A stretch of DNA of 64,000 nucleotides from Streptomyces sp. B21-105. Lineage in GTDB: Bacteria; Actinomycetota; Actinomycetes; Streptomycetales; Streptomycetaceae. Shown here in pieces: positions 52,675-62,498 of this stretch. The stretch spans positions 6,138,001-6,202,000 of the forward strand of contig NZ_JARUMJ010000001.1 of NCBI RefSeq assembly GCF_036898465.1. Reading direction: 5' to 3'. The notes beneath the pieces are model-generated. The model was given only the letters and a program-made list of their open reading frames with translations. It searched no databases and was not told the DNA's origin. Within the stretch, counting starts at the first letter, position 1, and every line of letters begins with the position of its first letter. The position numbers and the translations under genes were made by a program.

Positions 52675-53309
52675 GGTGGGTTCCTCCGGCGGATGGATGG
52701 AGATGCCGATGGGGCGACACAGCCGAGGGGCCGACCATGCCGTTGGGTCGACGAGAACACACACCTTCGGGTGTCGCGACCTCGTGTGATGACGGCATCT
52801 TGCCATTCGGACGACGCCATTCAGGGGGCCAGCCATGTCAAAATCGGATAACGGGCGACCCCCGAACCCCATCAGTCCGGTACATCACGACTGGACGGAG
52901 CCGGACCATCTGCGGGAATCCCCCGTTCCGGCCGAAAAATCTCCCGTTCCTCTCGTCGGGCGGTGATCGCGGTGCGACGCCTGCCTCGACCCGCTTTCTT
53001 GTCAAGGCATTGTCAAGAGGACTCACGGAGCCTGGACGCGTCCCCCGCATGAGTCATGTCACTCCCGGCGACCTCTGTCGAAGGTCCACAGACCGAGCGG
53101 TGTGACCTTGCACCGAATGGACTCGTCGGCTGTGGTCCCCGTCCGGTAAGAAGGTTCTTCACACCCCTCATCCGGGGCTCAGGGCGCGTGTGCGGCGCGC
53201 CCGACGCGCAGACGCCCGTACGCATCACCTCGGCTCTGCGCGATGCCCGCCCACTTCTCAATCAGGAGTGGCCACCCTCAAACCATGCAGACCTAAGGGG
53301 TAAGACACA
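52675..53309. promoter_or_regulatory. 635-base divergent spacer, promoter of the ABC operon
   Basis: No gene is convincing here. A stable UUCG-type hairpin ACACC-TTCG-GGTGT lies at 52761-52774, within a larger partly paired stretch (52750-52790) in the leader of the ABC operon. Two direct copies of TTGTCAAG at about 52999-53020 give, on the minus strand, tandem TTGACA hexamers that could be -35 elements for that operon. Toward the malic enzyme start an AAGGGG ribosome-binding site is seen. Confidence 0.5.
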
Positions 53310-54539
<1,230 letters not shown>

Positions 54540-54551
54540 CGTGCGCCCGCG

Positions 54552-54586
54552 AATGGTCCCGTCCGGGAGGGCGGGGCCATTTCTTT
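54552..54586 (+). terminator. intrinsic terminator of the malic enzyme gene
   Basis: AATGGTCCCG at 54552-54561 pairs with CGGGGCCATT at 54572-54581 with one wobble, followed by TCTTT. It starts 13 bases after the stop. Confidence 0.85.
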
Positions 54587-54627
54587 GCCCACCGCCCGCC
54601 CGTTCGGGTGATGAGAAGGCGCCGTCC

Positions 54628-54698
54628 CAGGGGCTGCCGCCCCTGGACCCCGCTTCGGCCCTGAACGGGCCTCGTCCTCAATCGCCGGACGGGCTGGG
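54628..54698. repeat. Streptomyces interspersed intergenic repeat
   Basis: The stretch contains a hairpin CAGGGGC-TGCC-GCCCCTG, then GACCCCGCTTCGGCCCTGAA and CTCGTCCTCAATCGCCGGACG. This block is a widespread intergenic repeat in Streptomyces chromosomes. It fills most of the spacer between the malic enzyme terminator and the next gene. Function unknown. Confidence 0.7.
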
Positions 54699-54850
54699 AA
54701 TCGCCGGCCCTGTCTGGAGCGTCAGGCCGGGGATCGGGCGGGCGGATGGGCTGGGATTGCTGGTCGGGGTTCGGGGTGGGAGCGCAAGAGGGTGTGTCTC
54801 ACAGTGCCGTCCGGTTTCGCCGGGCGTCGCCGGAGCCTAGGGTCGGTTGC

Positions 54851-55816
54851 ATGTTCGCCGTCTACGCCGCCCGTATCGACCGTGACCAGCCGCTCTCCGG
54901 ACTGGAGTTGGGGGAGCGTCCGGCCCCCGAGGCCCGGCCCGGCTGGAGCACCGTCGAGGTTCGGGCCGCATCGCTCAACCACCACGATCTCTGGTCGCTC
55001 AAGGGTGTCGGCCTCCCGGAGGGCCGGCTGCCGATGATCCTCGGCTGCGACGCCGCCGGCGTCGACGAGGACGGCAACGAGGTCGTCCTGCACTCCGTCA
55101 TCGGGCAGACGGGGCACGGCGTCGGGCCCGACGAGCCGCGCTCGATCCTCACCGAGCGGTACCAGGGCACCTTCGCCGAGCAGGTCGCGGTGCCGACCTG
55201 GAACATCCTGCCCAAGCCGAAGGAGCTCTCCTTCGCGGAGGCCGCCTGTCTGCCCACGGCCTGGCTGACGGCGTACCGGATGCTCTTCACCAACGCCGGC
55301 GTGCGTCCCGGCGACTCCGTTCTCGTGCAGGGCGCCGGCGGCGGCGTCGCCACCGCGGCCATCGTGCTGGGCCGGGCCGCCGGGCTGCGGGTCTTCGCCA
55401 CCAGTAGGGACGAGGCCAAGCGCAAGCGAGCGCTGGAGCTGGGCGCCGTCGAGGCGGTGGAGCCGGGTGCGCGGCTGCCGCAGCGGGTGGACGCCGTCAT
55501 CGAGACCGTCGGCGCGGCGACCTGGTCGCACTCGGTGAAGTCCCTGCGGCCCGGCGGCACCCTCGTCATCTCCGGCGCCACCAGCGGCGACCGTCCCTCG
55601 CACGCCGAGCTGACCCGGATCTTCTTCCTCGAGCTGAAGGTCGTCGGCTCGACGATGGGCTCGAAGGACGAGCTGGAGGACCTGCTGTCCTTCTGCGCCG
55701 CCACCGGCGTCCGCCCCGTCATCGACGAGGCGCTGCCGCTCGACCGGGCCCGCGAGGGATTCGAACGGCTCGCGTCCGGAGACCTGTTCGGCAAGATCGT
55801 GCTCACCAACGGCTGA
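54851..55816 (+). CDS. zinc-type MDR (quinone oxidoreductase-like) dehydrogenase
   Basis: The 321-residue product has the medium-chain dehydrogenase layout. An N-terminal GroES-like domain (ASLNHHDLWSLKG, MILGCDAAGVDEDGNEV) is followed by a Rossmann domain with GAGGGVATAAIVLGRAAG and GGTLVISGATSG. The usual structural zinc cysteines are absent, so it is nearer to the quinone oxidoreductase branch. The substrate is unknown. The ATG at 54851 lacks a good ribosome-binding site but has TAGGGT at -10 distance, so it may be leaderless. A terminator follows at 55861. Confidence 0.85.
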   Translation: MFAVYAARIDRDQPLSGLELGERPAPEARPGWSTVEVRAASLNHHDLWSLKGVGLPEGRLPMILGCDAAGVDEDGNEVVLHSVIGQTGHGVGPDEPRSILTERYQGTFAEQVAVPTWNILPKPKELSFAEAACLPTAWLTAYRMLFTNAGVRPGDSVLVQGAGGGVATAAIVLGRAAGLRVFATSRDEAKRKRALELGAVEAVEPGARLPQRVDAVIETVGAATWSHSVKSLRPGGTLVISGATSGDRPSHAELTRIFFLELKVVGSTMGSKDELEDLLSFCAATGVRPVIDEALPLDRAREGFERLASGDLFGKIVLTNG

Positions 55817-55860
55817 GCGCCGCCGACCGCAGGTTCGGGGCGGGTTGAGGGCGGTTTCGG

Positions 55861-55890
55861 GGCGGGTCCGGGGAATCCGGGCCCGCCTTT
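55861..55890 (+). terminator. terminator downstream of the MDR gene
   Basis: GGCGGGTCCGG at 55861-55871 pairs with CCGGGCCCGCC at 55877-55887 (one wobble), with a five-base loop and TTT following. Confidence 0.8.
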
Positions 55891-55930
55891 CGCATGCCGG
55901 GTGTGCCGGCTGGCGACCGCACACCTGACG

Positions 55931-55975
55931 TGTCAACCGTGGTTGACATCGGGCGGCTGTCAACGTAAGTTGACA
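55931..55975 (+). promoter_or_regulatory. two palindromic operators before the HTH/Clp-N pair
   Basis: TGTCAACC-GT-GGTTGACA (55931-55948) and TGTCAAC-GTAA-GTTGACA (55958-55975) are both perfect in their arms, and their centres are 27 bases apart. The second ends three bases before the start codon. The embedded TTGACA hexamers could also be -35 elements. Such spacing suggests cooperative binding of a dimeric repressor, most likely the HTH protein encoded next. Confidence 0.85.
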
Positions 55976-55978
55976 TGC

Positions 55979-56188
55979 ATGACCGAAGCAACGGATCTCG
56001 CCGAGCGCGCAGGCGACCGCGATCCACGGGTCGGACTGCGCGCCGTGGCGGCACTGCGCCGACTGCTGGAGCAGTTGGAGGCGGTGCAGGTGCGCAGTGC
56101 GCGAAACCAGGGCTGGTCCTGGCAGGAGATCGCCGCGGAACTCGGGGTCAGCAGACAGGCCGTCCACAAGAAGCACGGGAGGCAGTGA
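55979..56188 (+). CDS. small helix-turn-helix regulator
   Basis: The 69-residue product has a helical N-terminal half (PRVGLRAVAALRRLLEQLEAVQVRSARNQG) and a helix-turn-helix WSWQEIAAELGVSRQAVHKKHGR at the C-terminal end, a short sigma-region-4-like DNA-binding unit. The ATG at 55979 lies directly after twin palindromes, which suggests autoregulation, and may be leaderless. Its stop overlaps the next start (TGATG). Homologous pairs of an HTH gene and a Clp N-terminal domain gene occur in other Streptomyces. Confidence 0.85.
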   Translation: MTEATDLAERAGDRDPRVGLRAVAALRRLLEQLEAVQVRSARNQGWSWQEIAAELGVSRQAVHKKHGRQ

Positions 56189-56781
56189 TGTTCGAGCGGT
56201 TCACGAAGGACGCCCGGGCCGTGGTCCAGGGCGCGGTGGCACACGCCGAACGGACGCGGGCGGAGCGCGTCGAGGAGACGCATGTGCTGCTCGCCCTGCT
56301 CGACCGCGAGGGGAGCCGCGGTTCCTTCGCGCTGGCCTCGCTGGGACTCCCCCCGGGCGGACGCGGGGCTGTGGTGCGGGAGTTGGACGAGGTCCGCCGC
56401 CGGGGTGGTCTCTCCCGTGCCGACGCGGACGCCCTCTCGGGCCTGGGCATCGACGTCTCTCGGATCCTCTCGCGGGTCGAGGAGGCGCACGGGGAGGGCG
56501 CGCTGGCGGCCGAGGGCAGGGCCGGCGGCCTCGGCCAGCGCGTCTTCGGCGGGCGTCCCTTCGCTCGCGGGGCCAAGGACCTGCTCACCGACACGCTGCG
56601 CATCGCCCTCGGCCGCCGTGAGCGGCGCATCGGCGACGAGCACCTGCTGCTCGCCCTCACCGCCCGCCGGGGCGCACCCTCGGAGGTCCTGGCCGACCAC
56701 GGCGTCACCTACACGTCCCTGACGCGGGTGCTGTACGGCGACGGCCGCGGCGAGGCCGAGCCCGAGGCCAGGGCCGGCTGA
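56188..56781 (+). CDS. Clp N-terminal domain protein
   Basis: The 197-residue product carries two Clp-N repeats like those of ClpC/ClpA: FERFTKDARAVVQGAVAHAERTRAERVEETHVLLALL at the start and LLTDTLRIALGRRERRIGDEHLLLALTARRG later. No AAA+ domain follows. Stand-alone Clp-N proteins may act as adaptors or decoys for Clp chaperones. It is translationally coupled to the HTH gene, so levels may respond to the same signal. It ends just before the convergent PadR gene. Confidence 0.88.
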   Translation: MFERFTKDARAVVQGAVAHAERTRAERVEETHVLLALLDREGSRGSFALASLGLPPGGRGAVVRELDEVRRRGGLSRADADALSGLGIDVSRILSRVEEAHGEGALAAEGRAGGLGQRVFGGRPFARGAKDLLTDTLRIALGRRERRIGDEHLLLALTARRGAPSEVLADHGVTYTSLTRVLYGDGRGEAEPEARAG

Positions 56782-56798
56782 CCCGGGCCGGGCGGGCG

Positions 56799-57965
56799 TC
56801 AGGACTTGGGCGCTCGCAGCACCACGCCGATGTGCGCCGCCGCCGTCGACAGATGGCGGCGGGCCTCGCGGAGCTGGTCGCCGGTGACTCCGTGGTCACG
56901 GGCCGCGTCCCGGATGTCGTCGCGGAAGCGGTCCAGGAGGCGGTCCAGATCCCGGGCCGGGTCGCCGCTGGTGTCCTCGTGGGCCCAGGCCGGCTCGTAT
57001 CCCGCGGGGAAGTCCTCGGGCGTGCGGGAGTACTCCGGGGGCACGGGGGTCGTGGGGCCGGCTGCCGTCCCTGGGGCGGCGGGTGCGGCCGTTCCGGCTG
57101 CCGCCCCCGGGGTGGCAGCCGTCTTCGGCCCCGAGGGGTTTGTCGCGGCCGGGCGGCCGAAGCCGAAGTCCCTGCCGAAGTCCTTGCCGAATTCGCCGAA
57201 CTCCTTGGCCAGTTCGGTCAGGCCCTCGCGGACGCCCGTCGGCCAGTCGCCCCGGGCGAAGTGGTCCTGGACCTGTTCCTGCACGCGGCGTGCGATGCGC
57301 TGCACCTCCTCCTGGGCCTGGGTGCGGGCGTGTTCCTGGGCCTCCTTGGCCTGGCGGCGGGCCCGCTGGGCCTCCTCGCGGGCGCGGCGGCTCTCGTCCT
57401 TCGCCCGGCGCGCCTGTTCCTTCCACTCCTGCTTGACGCGGCGCATCTCCTCCTTGGCGGCACGCCAGGCCTCCTGGTCGCCGTACTCGCCGTACTCGGA
57501 GTTCTCGCCGTGGGTTTTGTGAGTCCCGTGGGTTCCGTGGTCGCCGTGCTCCGCCGCTTGCGGGCGGCCGGCGCCCTGGCGGGCCTCGGAGGCCGCCGCC
57601 CGCATCTCACGGCGCAGATCCCCCGCCGCCCCTCGCACGTCGGCCCGGATCTCCGCGGCCAGCTCGGCGACCGACTCGCGGATCTCCAGCTCCAGGTCGG
57701 CCAGTTCACCGCTGCGGTCCGCGAGTTCGGCACGGCCCGCGTCGGTGATCGCGTACACCTTGCGGCCGCCCTCTGTTGTGTGGGTGACCAGGCCCTCGGC
57801 CTCCAGCTTGGCCAGTCGCGGATACACCGTGCCCGCCGAGGGCGCGTAGAGGCCCTGGAAGCGTTCTTCGAGGAGGCGGATCACCTCGTAGCCGTGGCGC
57901 GGCGCCTCGTCCAGCAGCTTCAGCAGGTAGAGGCGGAGACGGCCGTGGGCGAAGACGGGAGGCAT
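56799..57965 (-). CDS. PadR-family regulator with long coiled-coil extension
   Basis: The first 95 residues are a PadR winged helix (LRLYLLKLLDEAPRHGYEVIRLLEERFQGLYAPSAGTVYPRLAKLEAEGLVTHTTEGGRKVYAIT). The remaining 290 residues are unusual for the family. They comprise a helical stretch, a Gly/His/Thr linker, a long Glu/Arg/Ala-rich coiled coil (about 165-245), a Phe/Gly/Asp segment, an alanine/proline-rich linker and a C-terminal helical region. This suggests oligomerisation or partner binding beyond DNA binding. It starts one base after the DUF4097 gene stop, so they form one operon. Confidence 0.88.
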   Translation of the reverse strand: MPPVFAHGRLRLYLLKLLDEAPRHGYEVIRLLEERFQGLYAPSAGTVYPRLAKLEAEGLVTHTTEGGRKVYAITDAGRAELADRSGELADLELEIRESVAELAAEIRADVRGAAGDLRREMRAAASEARQGAGRPQAAEHGDHGTHGTHKTHGENSEYGEYGDQEAWRAAKEEMRRVKQEWKEQARRAKDESRRAREEAQRARRQAKEAQEHARTQAQEEVQRIARRVQEQVQDHFARGDWPTGVREGLTELAKEFGEFGKDFGRDFGFGRPAATNPSGPKTAATPGAAAGTAAPAAPGTAAGPTTPVPPEYSRTPEDFPAGYEPAWAHEDTSGDPARDLDRLLDRFRDDIRDAARDHGVTGDQLREARRHLSTAAAHIGVVLRAPKS

Positions 57966-57966
57966 G

Positions 57967-58878
57967 TCAGAACACCTTCTTGTCGGTCGTGCTGTCGGCC
58001 GGGTCACCCGAGGAGCGCTCGGCGCCCGGGCCGCGAACCGCATTCTCCCCCGGGTCACGGACTGCCGCTTCCTCCGTCGGAGGCCTTCTGAGCAGGGCGA
58101 TCGAGCCGGAGACCGTGGTCGCTCTGAGCTTGCCGTTGCCGGCGCCCAGCCGGCCCGTGATGCGCTTGGCGCCCCACTGGCCGCTGACCCGCAGGTCCTC
58201 GAAGGCGTTGGAGACCGAGCCGCTCGCGGTGTTCGCCTCCACCTGCGCGTCGGCCGGATGCGGCAGCCGGATGGCGATCTCGCCCGAGACGCTGGTCAGG
58301 TCGATCCGGGTGGGACGGCTCGCGGGGTCGAGGTCGACGATCATCGACCCGCTCACGGAGTCGGCCTTCACGGAGGAGCCGGCCTCGACCACCGTGAGGT
58401 CCCCGGAGACCGAGTTGAAGCGCAGGTCGCCGGTGAGGGCCTGCGCCTCCACGCTGCCCGAGACGGTGTCGGCGCGCACCGGCCCGGCGAGGCCGACCAG
58501 GGTGGTGTCCCCGGTGACGCCCTTCACCTCGGCGTGGCCGTCGATGCCGGAGACCACGGCGGTGGCGCTCACCACGCCCACCTCCACCCGGGTGCCGGCC
58601 GGCACGGCGAGCGAGACGACGGCCCTGCGCCGCCAGCCCCTGCGGTCGAGCCACTTGAGCAAGCCCTTCCAGGGAAGGTCCTCATAGGCCACGGTCAAGG
58701 TCCCGTCGCGGTGGCTGACCACCAGCGGCGGGCCGTCGACCTCGGAGACCTCCAGACGGGCAGGGCCTTCGTCGGTGCCCACCACGTTCACGGTGCCCTC
58801 GACGATGCGCACGTGCAGTTCGCTCACGGGCTCGTCGAAGGAGAGTTTCCTCGGTTCGGCAACGGACCACTCGGACAT
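57967..58878 (-). CDS. DUF4097 beta-strand repeat protein
   Basis: The 303-residue protein is a right-handed beta-repeat of the DUF4097 type, with recurring DTVSGSVEAQALTGDLRFNSVSGDL and DSVSGSMIVDL units (SVSG motif repeated at about 20-residue spacing). The N-terminus SFDEPVSELHVRIVEGTVNVVG is typical. Such proteins are thought to bind at the cell surface or membrane, but no signal peptide is seen here. It is coupled with the downstream PadR regulator. The ATG at 58878 follows AAGGAGG. Confidence 0.88.
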   Translation of the reverse strand: MSEWSVAEPRKLSFDEPVSELHVRIVEGTVNVVGTDEGPARLEVSEVDGPPLVVSHRDGTLTVAYEDLPWKGLLKWLDRRGWRRRAVVSLAVPAGTRVEVGVVSATAVVSGIDGHAEVKGVTGDTTLVGLAGPVRADTVSGSVEAQALTGDLRFNSVSGDLTVVEAGSSVKADSVSGSMIVDLDPASRPTRIDLTSVSGEIAIRLPHPADAQVEANTASGSVSNAFEDLRVSGQWGAKRITGRLGAGNGKLRATTVSGSIALLRRPPTEEAAVRDPGENAVRGPGAERSSGDPADSTTDKKVF

Positions 58879-58942
58879 GGTGCGGACCTCCTTGAACGAC
58901 ACGCGACACACACGACGAACACGACACACGGCACGGCAGGTG

Positions 58943-58981
58943 CACACGAGCACGGCACACGAGCACGGCACACGAGCACGG
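58943..58981. repeat. three perfect 13-bp tandem repeats
   Basis: CACACGAGCACGG occurs three times without change at 58943, 58956 and 58969. It lies in the leader of the DUF4097-padR operon, between operator-like sequence and start codon. Flanking CACGACA-type sequence extends the simple pattern. Confidence 0.85.
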
Positions 58982-58992
58982 CGCGACGCGCC

Positions 58993-59042
58993 ATATCGCG
59001 TCTCCCGCTAAACACGATATATCGCGGTCGCCGAAAGTCAAG
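58993..59042 (-). promoter_or_regulatory. promoter/operator of the DUF4097-padR operon
   Basis: ATATCGCG occurs at 58993-59000 and again at 59019-59026, and CGATATATCG at 59015-59024 is a perfect palindrome. On the minus strand a TTGACT hexamer lies at about 59037-59042, so the palindrome falls in the spacer or -10 region. PadR proteins bind such AT-containing palindromes and usually autorepress; this is an inference. Confidence 0.6.
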
Positions 59043-59043
59043 A

Positions 59044-59074
59044 AAAGAAAAAAGGGGCGTCCGGGACGCCCCTT
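59044..59074 (-). terminator. intrinsic terminator of the DUF6104 gene
   Basis: On the minus strand AAGGGGCGTC pairs with GACGCCCCTT around a three-base loop and is followed by a T-rich run (TTTTTTCTTTTC). It is one of the few classical U-tract terminators here and also insulates the promoter of the padR operon. Confidence 0.9.
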
Positions 59075-59121
59075 CCCCGCGCGGCCGGCCGCTGTGCTGC
59101 CGGGCCGCCGTGCATCGCCTG

Positions 59122-59304
59122 CTACTCGTCGTCCTCGTCGTCGTCCAGCCGCGCCAGCCATGTCGCCAGCCGCTCCACCGGCACCTCGAAGTCCGGGTTC
59201 AGGTCGACGAACGTCCTCAGCTGCTCGGCGAGCCACTCGAAGGTGACCTCCTCCTCGCCGCGCCGCTTCTCGAGTTCCTCGATTCCGCGATCGGTGAAGT
59301 ACAT
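59122..59304 (-). CDS. small acidic protein of the DUF6104 type
   Basis: The 60-residue protein reads MYFTDRGIEELEKRRGEEEVTFEWLAEQL at the start, followed by FVDLNPDFEVPVERLATWLARLDDDEDDE-type residues, a compact helical acidic protein conserved in Streptomyces. No function is known. The ATG at 59304 is the only reasonable start. It is divergent from the conflict-system genes. Confidence 0.82.
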   Translation of the reverse strand: MYFTDRGIEELEKRRGEEEVTFEWLAEQLRTFVDLNPDFEVPVERLATWLARLDDDEDDE

Positions 59305-59538
59305 GGATCGTGCTCCGTGGGTCGGTCGCAGGGGTAGGGGTCCTCCGTCGGGGGAAGGACCCTTGTTCCTGCGAGGGGAGGAAGTGCTCCGCTCTCCGGT
59401 GGGGGAGGGGACAGGAAAAGGATAGGCGCAGGGGGGCGCGGGCCTGCGGGCCGCCGTGACCCCCGCGCGGGCGGAACCCGCCGCCGGCCTGCGTACCCGC
59501 GGGCGGGGCAGGAGGGGCCGGGGGAACGGGGGAGTGGC

Positions 59539-60159
59539 ATGAACGGTGAGGACGTGACACGGGTGGCGCGCATCGCGCTGCCGGACGGGACGCCCGTCTG
59601 GGCCCGGATCTCGGGCGCGGGTGAGCTGTCCGCGCCGTCCGGGCGGCTGTCGTACAGCGACACCGGGTTCGCCGAGCGGGTGGAGGCGAGCGTGGAGAGC
59701 CTGCACGCGCTCGTCACGGGGGTCGCGCGGTCGCTGGCGGAGCCGCTGCGGGCGGTGCGGCCGGACGAGGTGAGCGTCGAGTTCGGCATCGAGCTGACCG
59801 CCAAGGCCGGCAAGGTCGTCGGTCTGCTGGCCGACGGCGAGGCCAAGGCCGGGATCACGGTCACCCTGACCTGGAACAGCGGCCCGCCCGACCTCGACGC
59901 ACCTCCGCCACCCGCCTCACCCCCTGTACCCCCGCGGCCCGCCACGCCTCCCCCTCCGCCGCCACCACCCTTGCCCGCCTCGCCACCGCCTCCCGCCTCG
60001 CCCGCTGCACCGGCAGCACCGGCAGCACCGGCTTCGTCCGACGCCGACACCGACGCCGACACCGACGCCGACACCGACGCGGGGCGGCGCGCGGGAGCGT
60101 CCCCCGGCGCGCCGATGCACAGGGGGATCGACGGCGCCGTCGGCGGGGGCGGAGCATGA
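59539..60159 (+). CDS. Trypco1-type (trypsin-co-occurring) protein, CU044_2847 family
   Basis: The N-terminal 115 residues form a small beta-rich domain with SVESLHALVTGVARSLAEPLRAVRPDEVSVEFGIELTAKAGKVVGLLADGEAKAGITVTLTW, the pattern of trypsin-co-occurring domain 1. The C-terminal 90 residues are low-complexity: a proline tract, alanine repeats, and a run of Asp-Ala-Asp-Thr repeats from a 12-bp DNA repeat (about 60041-60080). The stop overlaps the next start (ATGA), and that gene encodes a trypsin-like protease. In conflict systems this domain is thought to pair with the protease as sensor or regulator. Confidence 0.85.
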   Translation: MNGEDVTRVARIALPDGTPVWARISGAGELSAPSGRLSYSDTGFAERVEASVESLHALVTGVARSLAEPLRAVRPDEVSVEFGIELTAKAGKVVGLLADGEAKAGITVTLTWNSGPPDLDAPPPPASPPVPPRPATPPPPPPPPLPASPPPPASPAAPAAPAAPASSDADTDADTDADTDAGRRAGASPGAPMHRGIDGAVGGGGA

Positions 60160-62498
60160 GGGGCGGGCACGCCCCGGGCGCATCGAACACGTTCGATGCG
60201 GCCCGCCGTGCGCTGCGTGGACTCGTCGTGGCGGCGACCGTGCGCATTCATCGCCCGGTGGTCGGGTATGCCCTGGATGAGCCCGGGACGTTCCTCGGCA
60301 GCGGCTTCTTCGTCGCTCCCAACTGGGTTCTGACCTGCGCACACGTGGCCTGCGGCGGGGAGGGGGGCAAAGTGGCCGTGGTGTATGAGACGGCTCCGGG
60401 ACGGGGTGCCCGGGCCGCGCCCGGCAGGGTGGTGGCGACGCTGCCCGAGCGTGCCGACGGGGCCGCGTCCGCCGGCAACTGGCCGGCCCCGGACCTGGCC
60501 CTGGTGCAGCTGACCGAACCGGTCGACGACCACGAGTGCGTGTACGTCTCCGAGCGTCCGGCGGCCTACTACGGCGAAGGCCGGGTGCTGTACGCGGGCT
60601 GGACCGAGAACGAGGGCCGCTTACAGGTTCTGGACGGCACGCTCACGGTGCAGGGGACGATCGGCGGCTGGTCCTCGGACGTGCAGATGCGGCTGGGCGA
60701 CAACGACCTGCCCTACGGCGTCTCGGGCGGGCCGGTGATCGACCCGGTGCGCGGCGAGGTGATCGGCGTCCTGAAGGCGCGCTCGGACCACCGGCCCGGC
60801 GGCACCTCCACCGGCATCGAGCAACTGCGCACCCTGCGGGTGCCCGCGGAGGCGGTGCCGGCCGAGCACAGCGACCTCTACCAGGCGGTCTTCCACGCCC
60901 ATGACCGCTACCACCGCGACCGGCAGCGCCACCCGGCCTCCCGGCGGCAGACCTGGACCGACGTGCAGGCCAACCTGGGGGCCCGGCCGGGCCGCACCCT
61001 CAGTCCGGACGAGCGGATCCAGCTGCTCGGCCGGCTGGCCGAGCTTCCGCCGCCCGAGAGCACCCGCGGTCTGCTGGACATCCTCGACTCCCTGCCCGAC
61101 CTCCAGGGTCCCGTTCCGTTGCCCGCGCCGCGCGGCTGGCGCGACGGTCTCGGCGCGCTGTACGAGAGCGCGAGCGACGACGGCGCGCTGGAGCTGGTGC
61201 TCGACTACGCGATGCGGGCGATGTCCGCGCCGCGCCCGTTCGTCGTGCCCAGCACCCCCGACGCCGAGAAGGCCCTGTGGGTGTGGGTGTGGCAGGCCGC
61301 GCAGCGGCTGAGCGCCCGCTACCGCTCCGGCCTCGCCGAGCAGCGGATCGCGCGGCTGCGCCGACGGGACGAGGCGGAGCGCGACGCCCCCGACACGGTC
61401 TCCAGGGGCGCGCACCCCGCGGACGGTCCCGGCGGGCGTGGGCGCGACCGGCGGCGCGGGCAGGACGCACGCGCGCGTGCCCGTGACCGCCGTGGCCAAG
61501 GCAGCGCGGCCCGGCCCTCCGTCCTGCTGGAGCTGGTGCGGCGGGGCTGGGAGCCGGACCGCTGCGACTGGTCGGTCTGCGTCACCGCTCCCGGCGGCGA
61601 GGCGATCCGGCTGCACGAGGCCGAGCGCACGCCGCTGGCCGAACTGCCCGGCCGCCTCGCCGGACCCCTCGCGGAGGCCTTCCGCCACTGCGACGAGCCC
61701 GGCAGGCCCGCGCTGCTCCAGGTGGCGCTGCCCCACGCGCTGCTCGGACTCGAGGTGGACGCCTGGCAACTCCCGCCGGACGAAGTGCCGTTGGGGACCC
61801 TGCGGCCAGTCGTCGTGCGCTGCGCGGACCGCGACCGGCTGCCCGGCGAGGCGTTCGAGGGGTACGACGCGGCAGGCCGCGACGCCGCAGGCCACTGGCG
61901 CGCCCCGGAGGACCCCGAGGGCGTCGGAGCGCCGGTGGCCCCTCAAGACGCCCGAGACGCCCGAGACGCCGAAGAGATCGGCGAGGGCGACGAGAACCAC
62001 GATGACGGCGCCGAGCACGACGAGGGTGACGAGGACGTGGACGCGGAGCGCCGGGCCCGCTGGCGCTGGCTGCACGCGCACCGCGCGCGGGCCGAGGTCC
62101 TCGACTGCGACGAGGGGTTGCGCAAGCCCGTGCCGACCGTGGAGCAGTTGCGCGCCCTGTCGCACGGCACCGTCCCGGTGCTCTGCCGCTACGGCGACCT
62201 CCGTTACGAGGACGACGCGGAGGCGCTCGCCCGGATCGTGCTCGGCGGCTACGGCGTGGCCCTGTGGCGCCGGCGGCGCGGCCGGTCCGACGCCGTCTGC
62301 GGCGAGTTCCACCGCGGCACGATCGACGAGATCGCCGAACCGCCCACCGCGCAGCACCTTCCCGAAGCCGTGCACGATCTCCGGGTTCGCCTGCGCGAGG
62401 GCCGCACGGAGTCCTTCTGGGCCGACGGCGTGGCCCTGTTGTACGACGATCCCCACCAGCCCCTCCCCGGAACGGGTGACCTGCTGGAGGCCCCTTGA
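60156..62498 (+). CDS. trypsin-like protease fused to VMAP-C-like region
   Basis: The 780-residue protein begins with a chymotrypsin-fold serine protease with its triad: His63 in LTCAHVACGG, Asp113 in APDLALVQL and Ser190 in YGVSGGPV. A helical middle part (about 230-420) includes RIQLLGRLAELPPPESTRGLLDILDSL, then a basic Arg/Gly-rich linker. The C-terminal third resembles VMAP-C: LLELVRRGWEPDRCDWSVCVTA, the strand ALLQVALPHALLGLEVDAWQLPPDEVPLGTLRPVVVRCADR, and a C-terminal helical region with an acidic insert at 600-630. No signal peptide is present, so it acts inside the cell. The protease may be released or directed by the ATPase encoded next. Confidence 0.85.
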   Translation: MRGGHAPGASNTFDAARRALRGLVVAATVRIHRPVVGYALDEPGTFLGSGFFVAPNWVLTCAHVACGGEGGKVAVVYETAPGRGARAAPGRVVATLPERADGAASAGNWPAPDLALVQLTEPVDDHECVYVSERPAAYYGEGRVLYAGWTENEGRLQVLDGTLTVQGTIGGWSSDVQMRLGDNDLPYGVSGGPVIDPVRGEVIGVLKARSDHRPGGTSTGIEQLRTLRVPAEAVPAEHSDLYQAVFHAHDRYHRDRQRHPASRRQTWTDVQANLGARPGRTLSPDERIQLLGRLAELPPPESTRGLLDILDSLPDLQGPVPLPAPRGWRDGLGALYESASDDGALELVLDYAMRAMSAPRPFVVPSTPDAEKALWVWVWQAAQRLSARYRSGLAEQRIARLRRRDEAERDAPDTVSRGAHPADGPGGRGRDRRRGQDARARARDRRGQGSAARPSVLLELVRRGWEPDRCDWSVCVTAPGGEAIRLHEAERTPLAELPGRLAGPLAEAFRHCDEPGRPALLQVALPHALLGLEVDAWQLPPDEVPLGTLRPVVVRCADRDRLPGEAFEGYDAAGRDAAGHWRAPEDPEGVGAPVAPQDARDARDAEEIGEGDENHDDGAEHDEGDEDVDAERRARWRWLHAHRARAEVLDCDEGLRKPVPTVEQLRALSHGTVPVLCRYGDLRYEDDAEALARIVLGGYGVALWRRRRGRSDAVCGEFHRGTIDEIAEPPTAQHLPEAVHDLRVRLREGRTESFWADGVALLYDDPHQPLPGTGDLLEAP

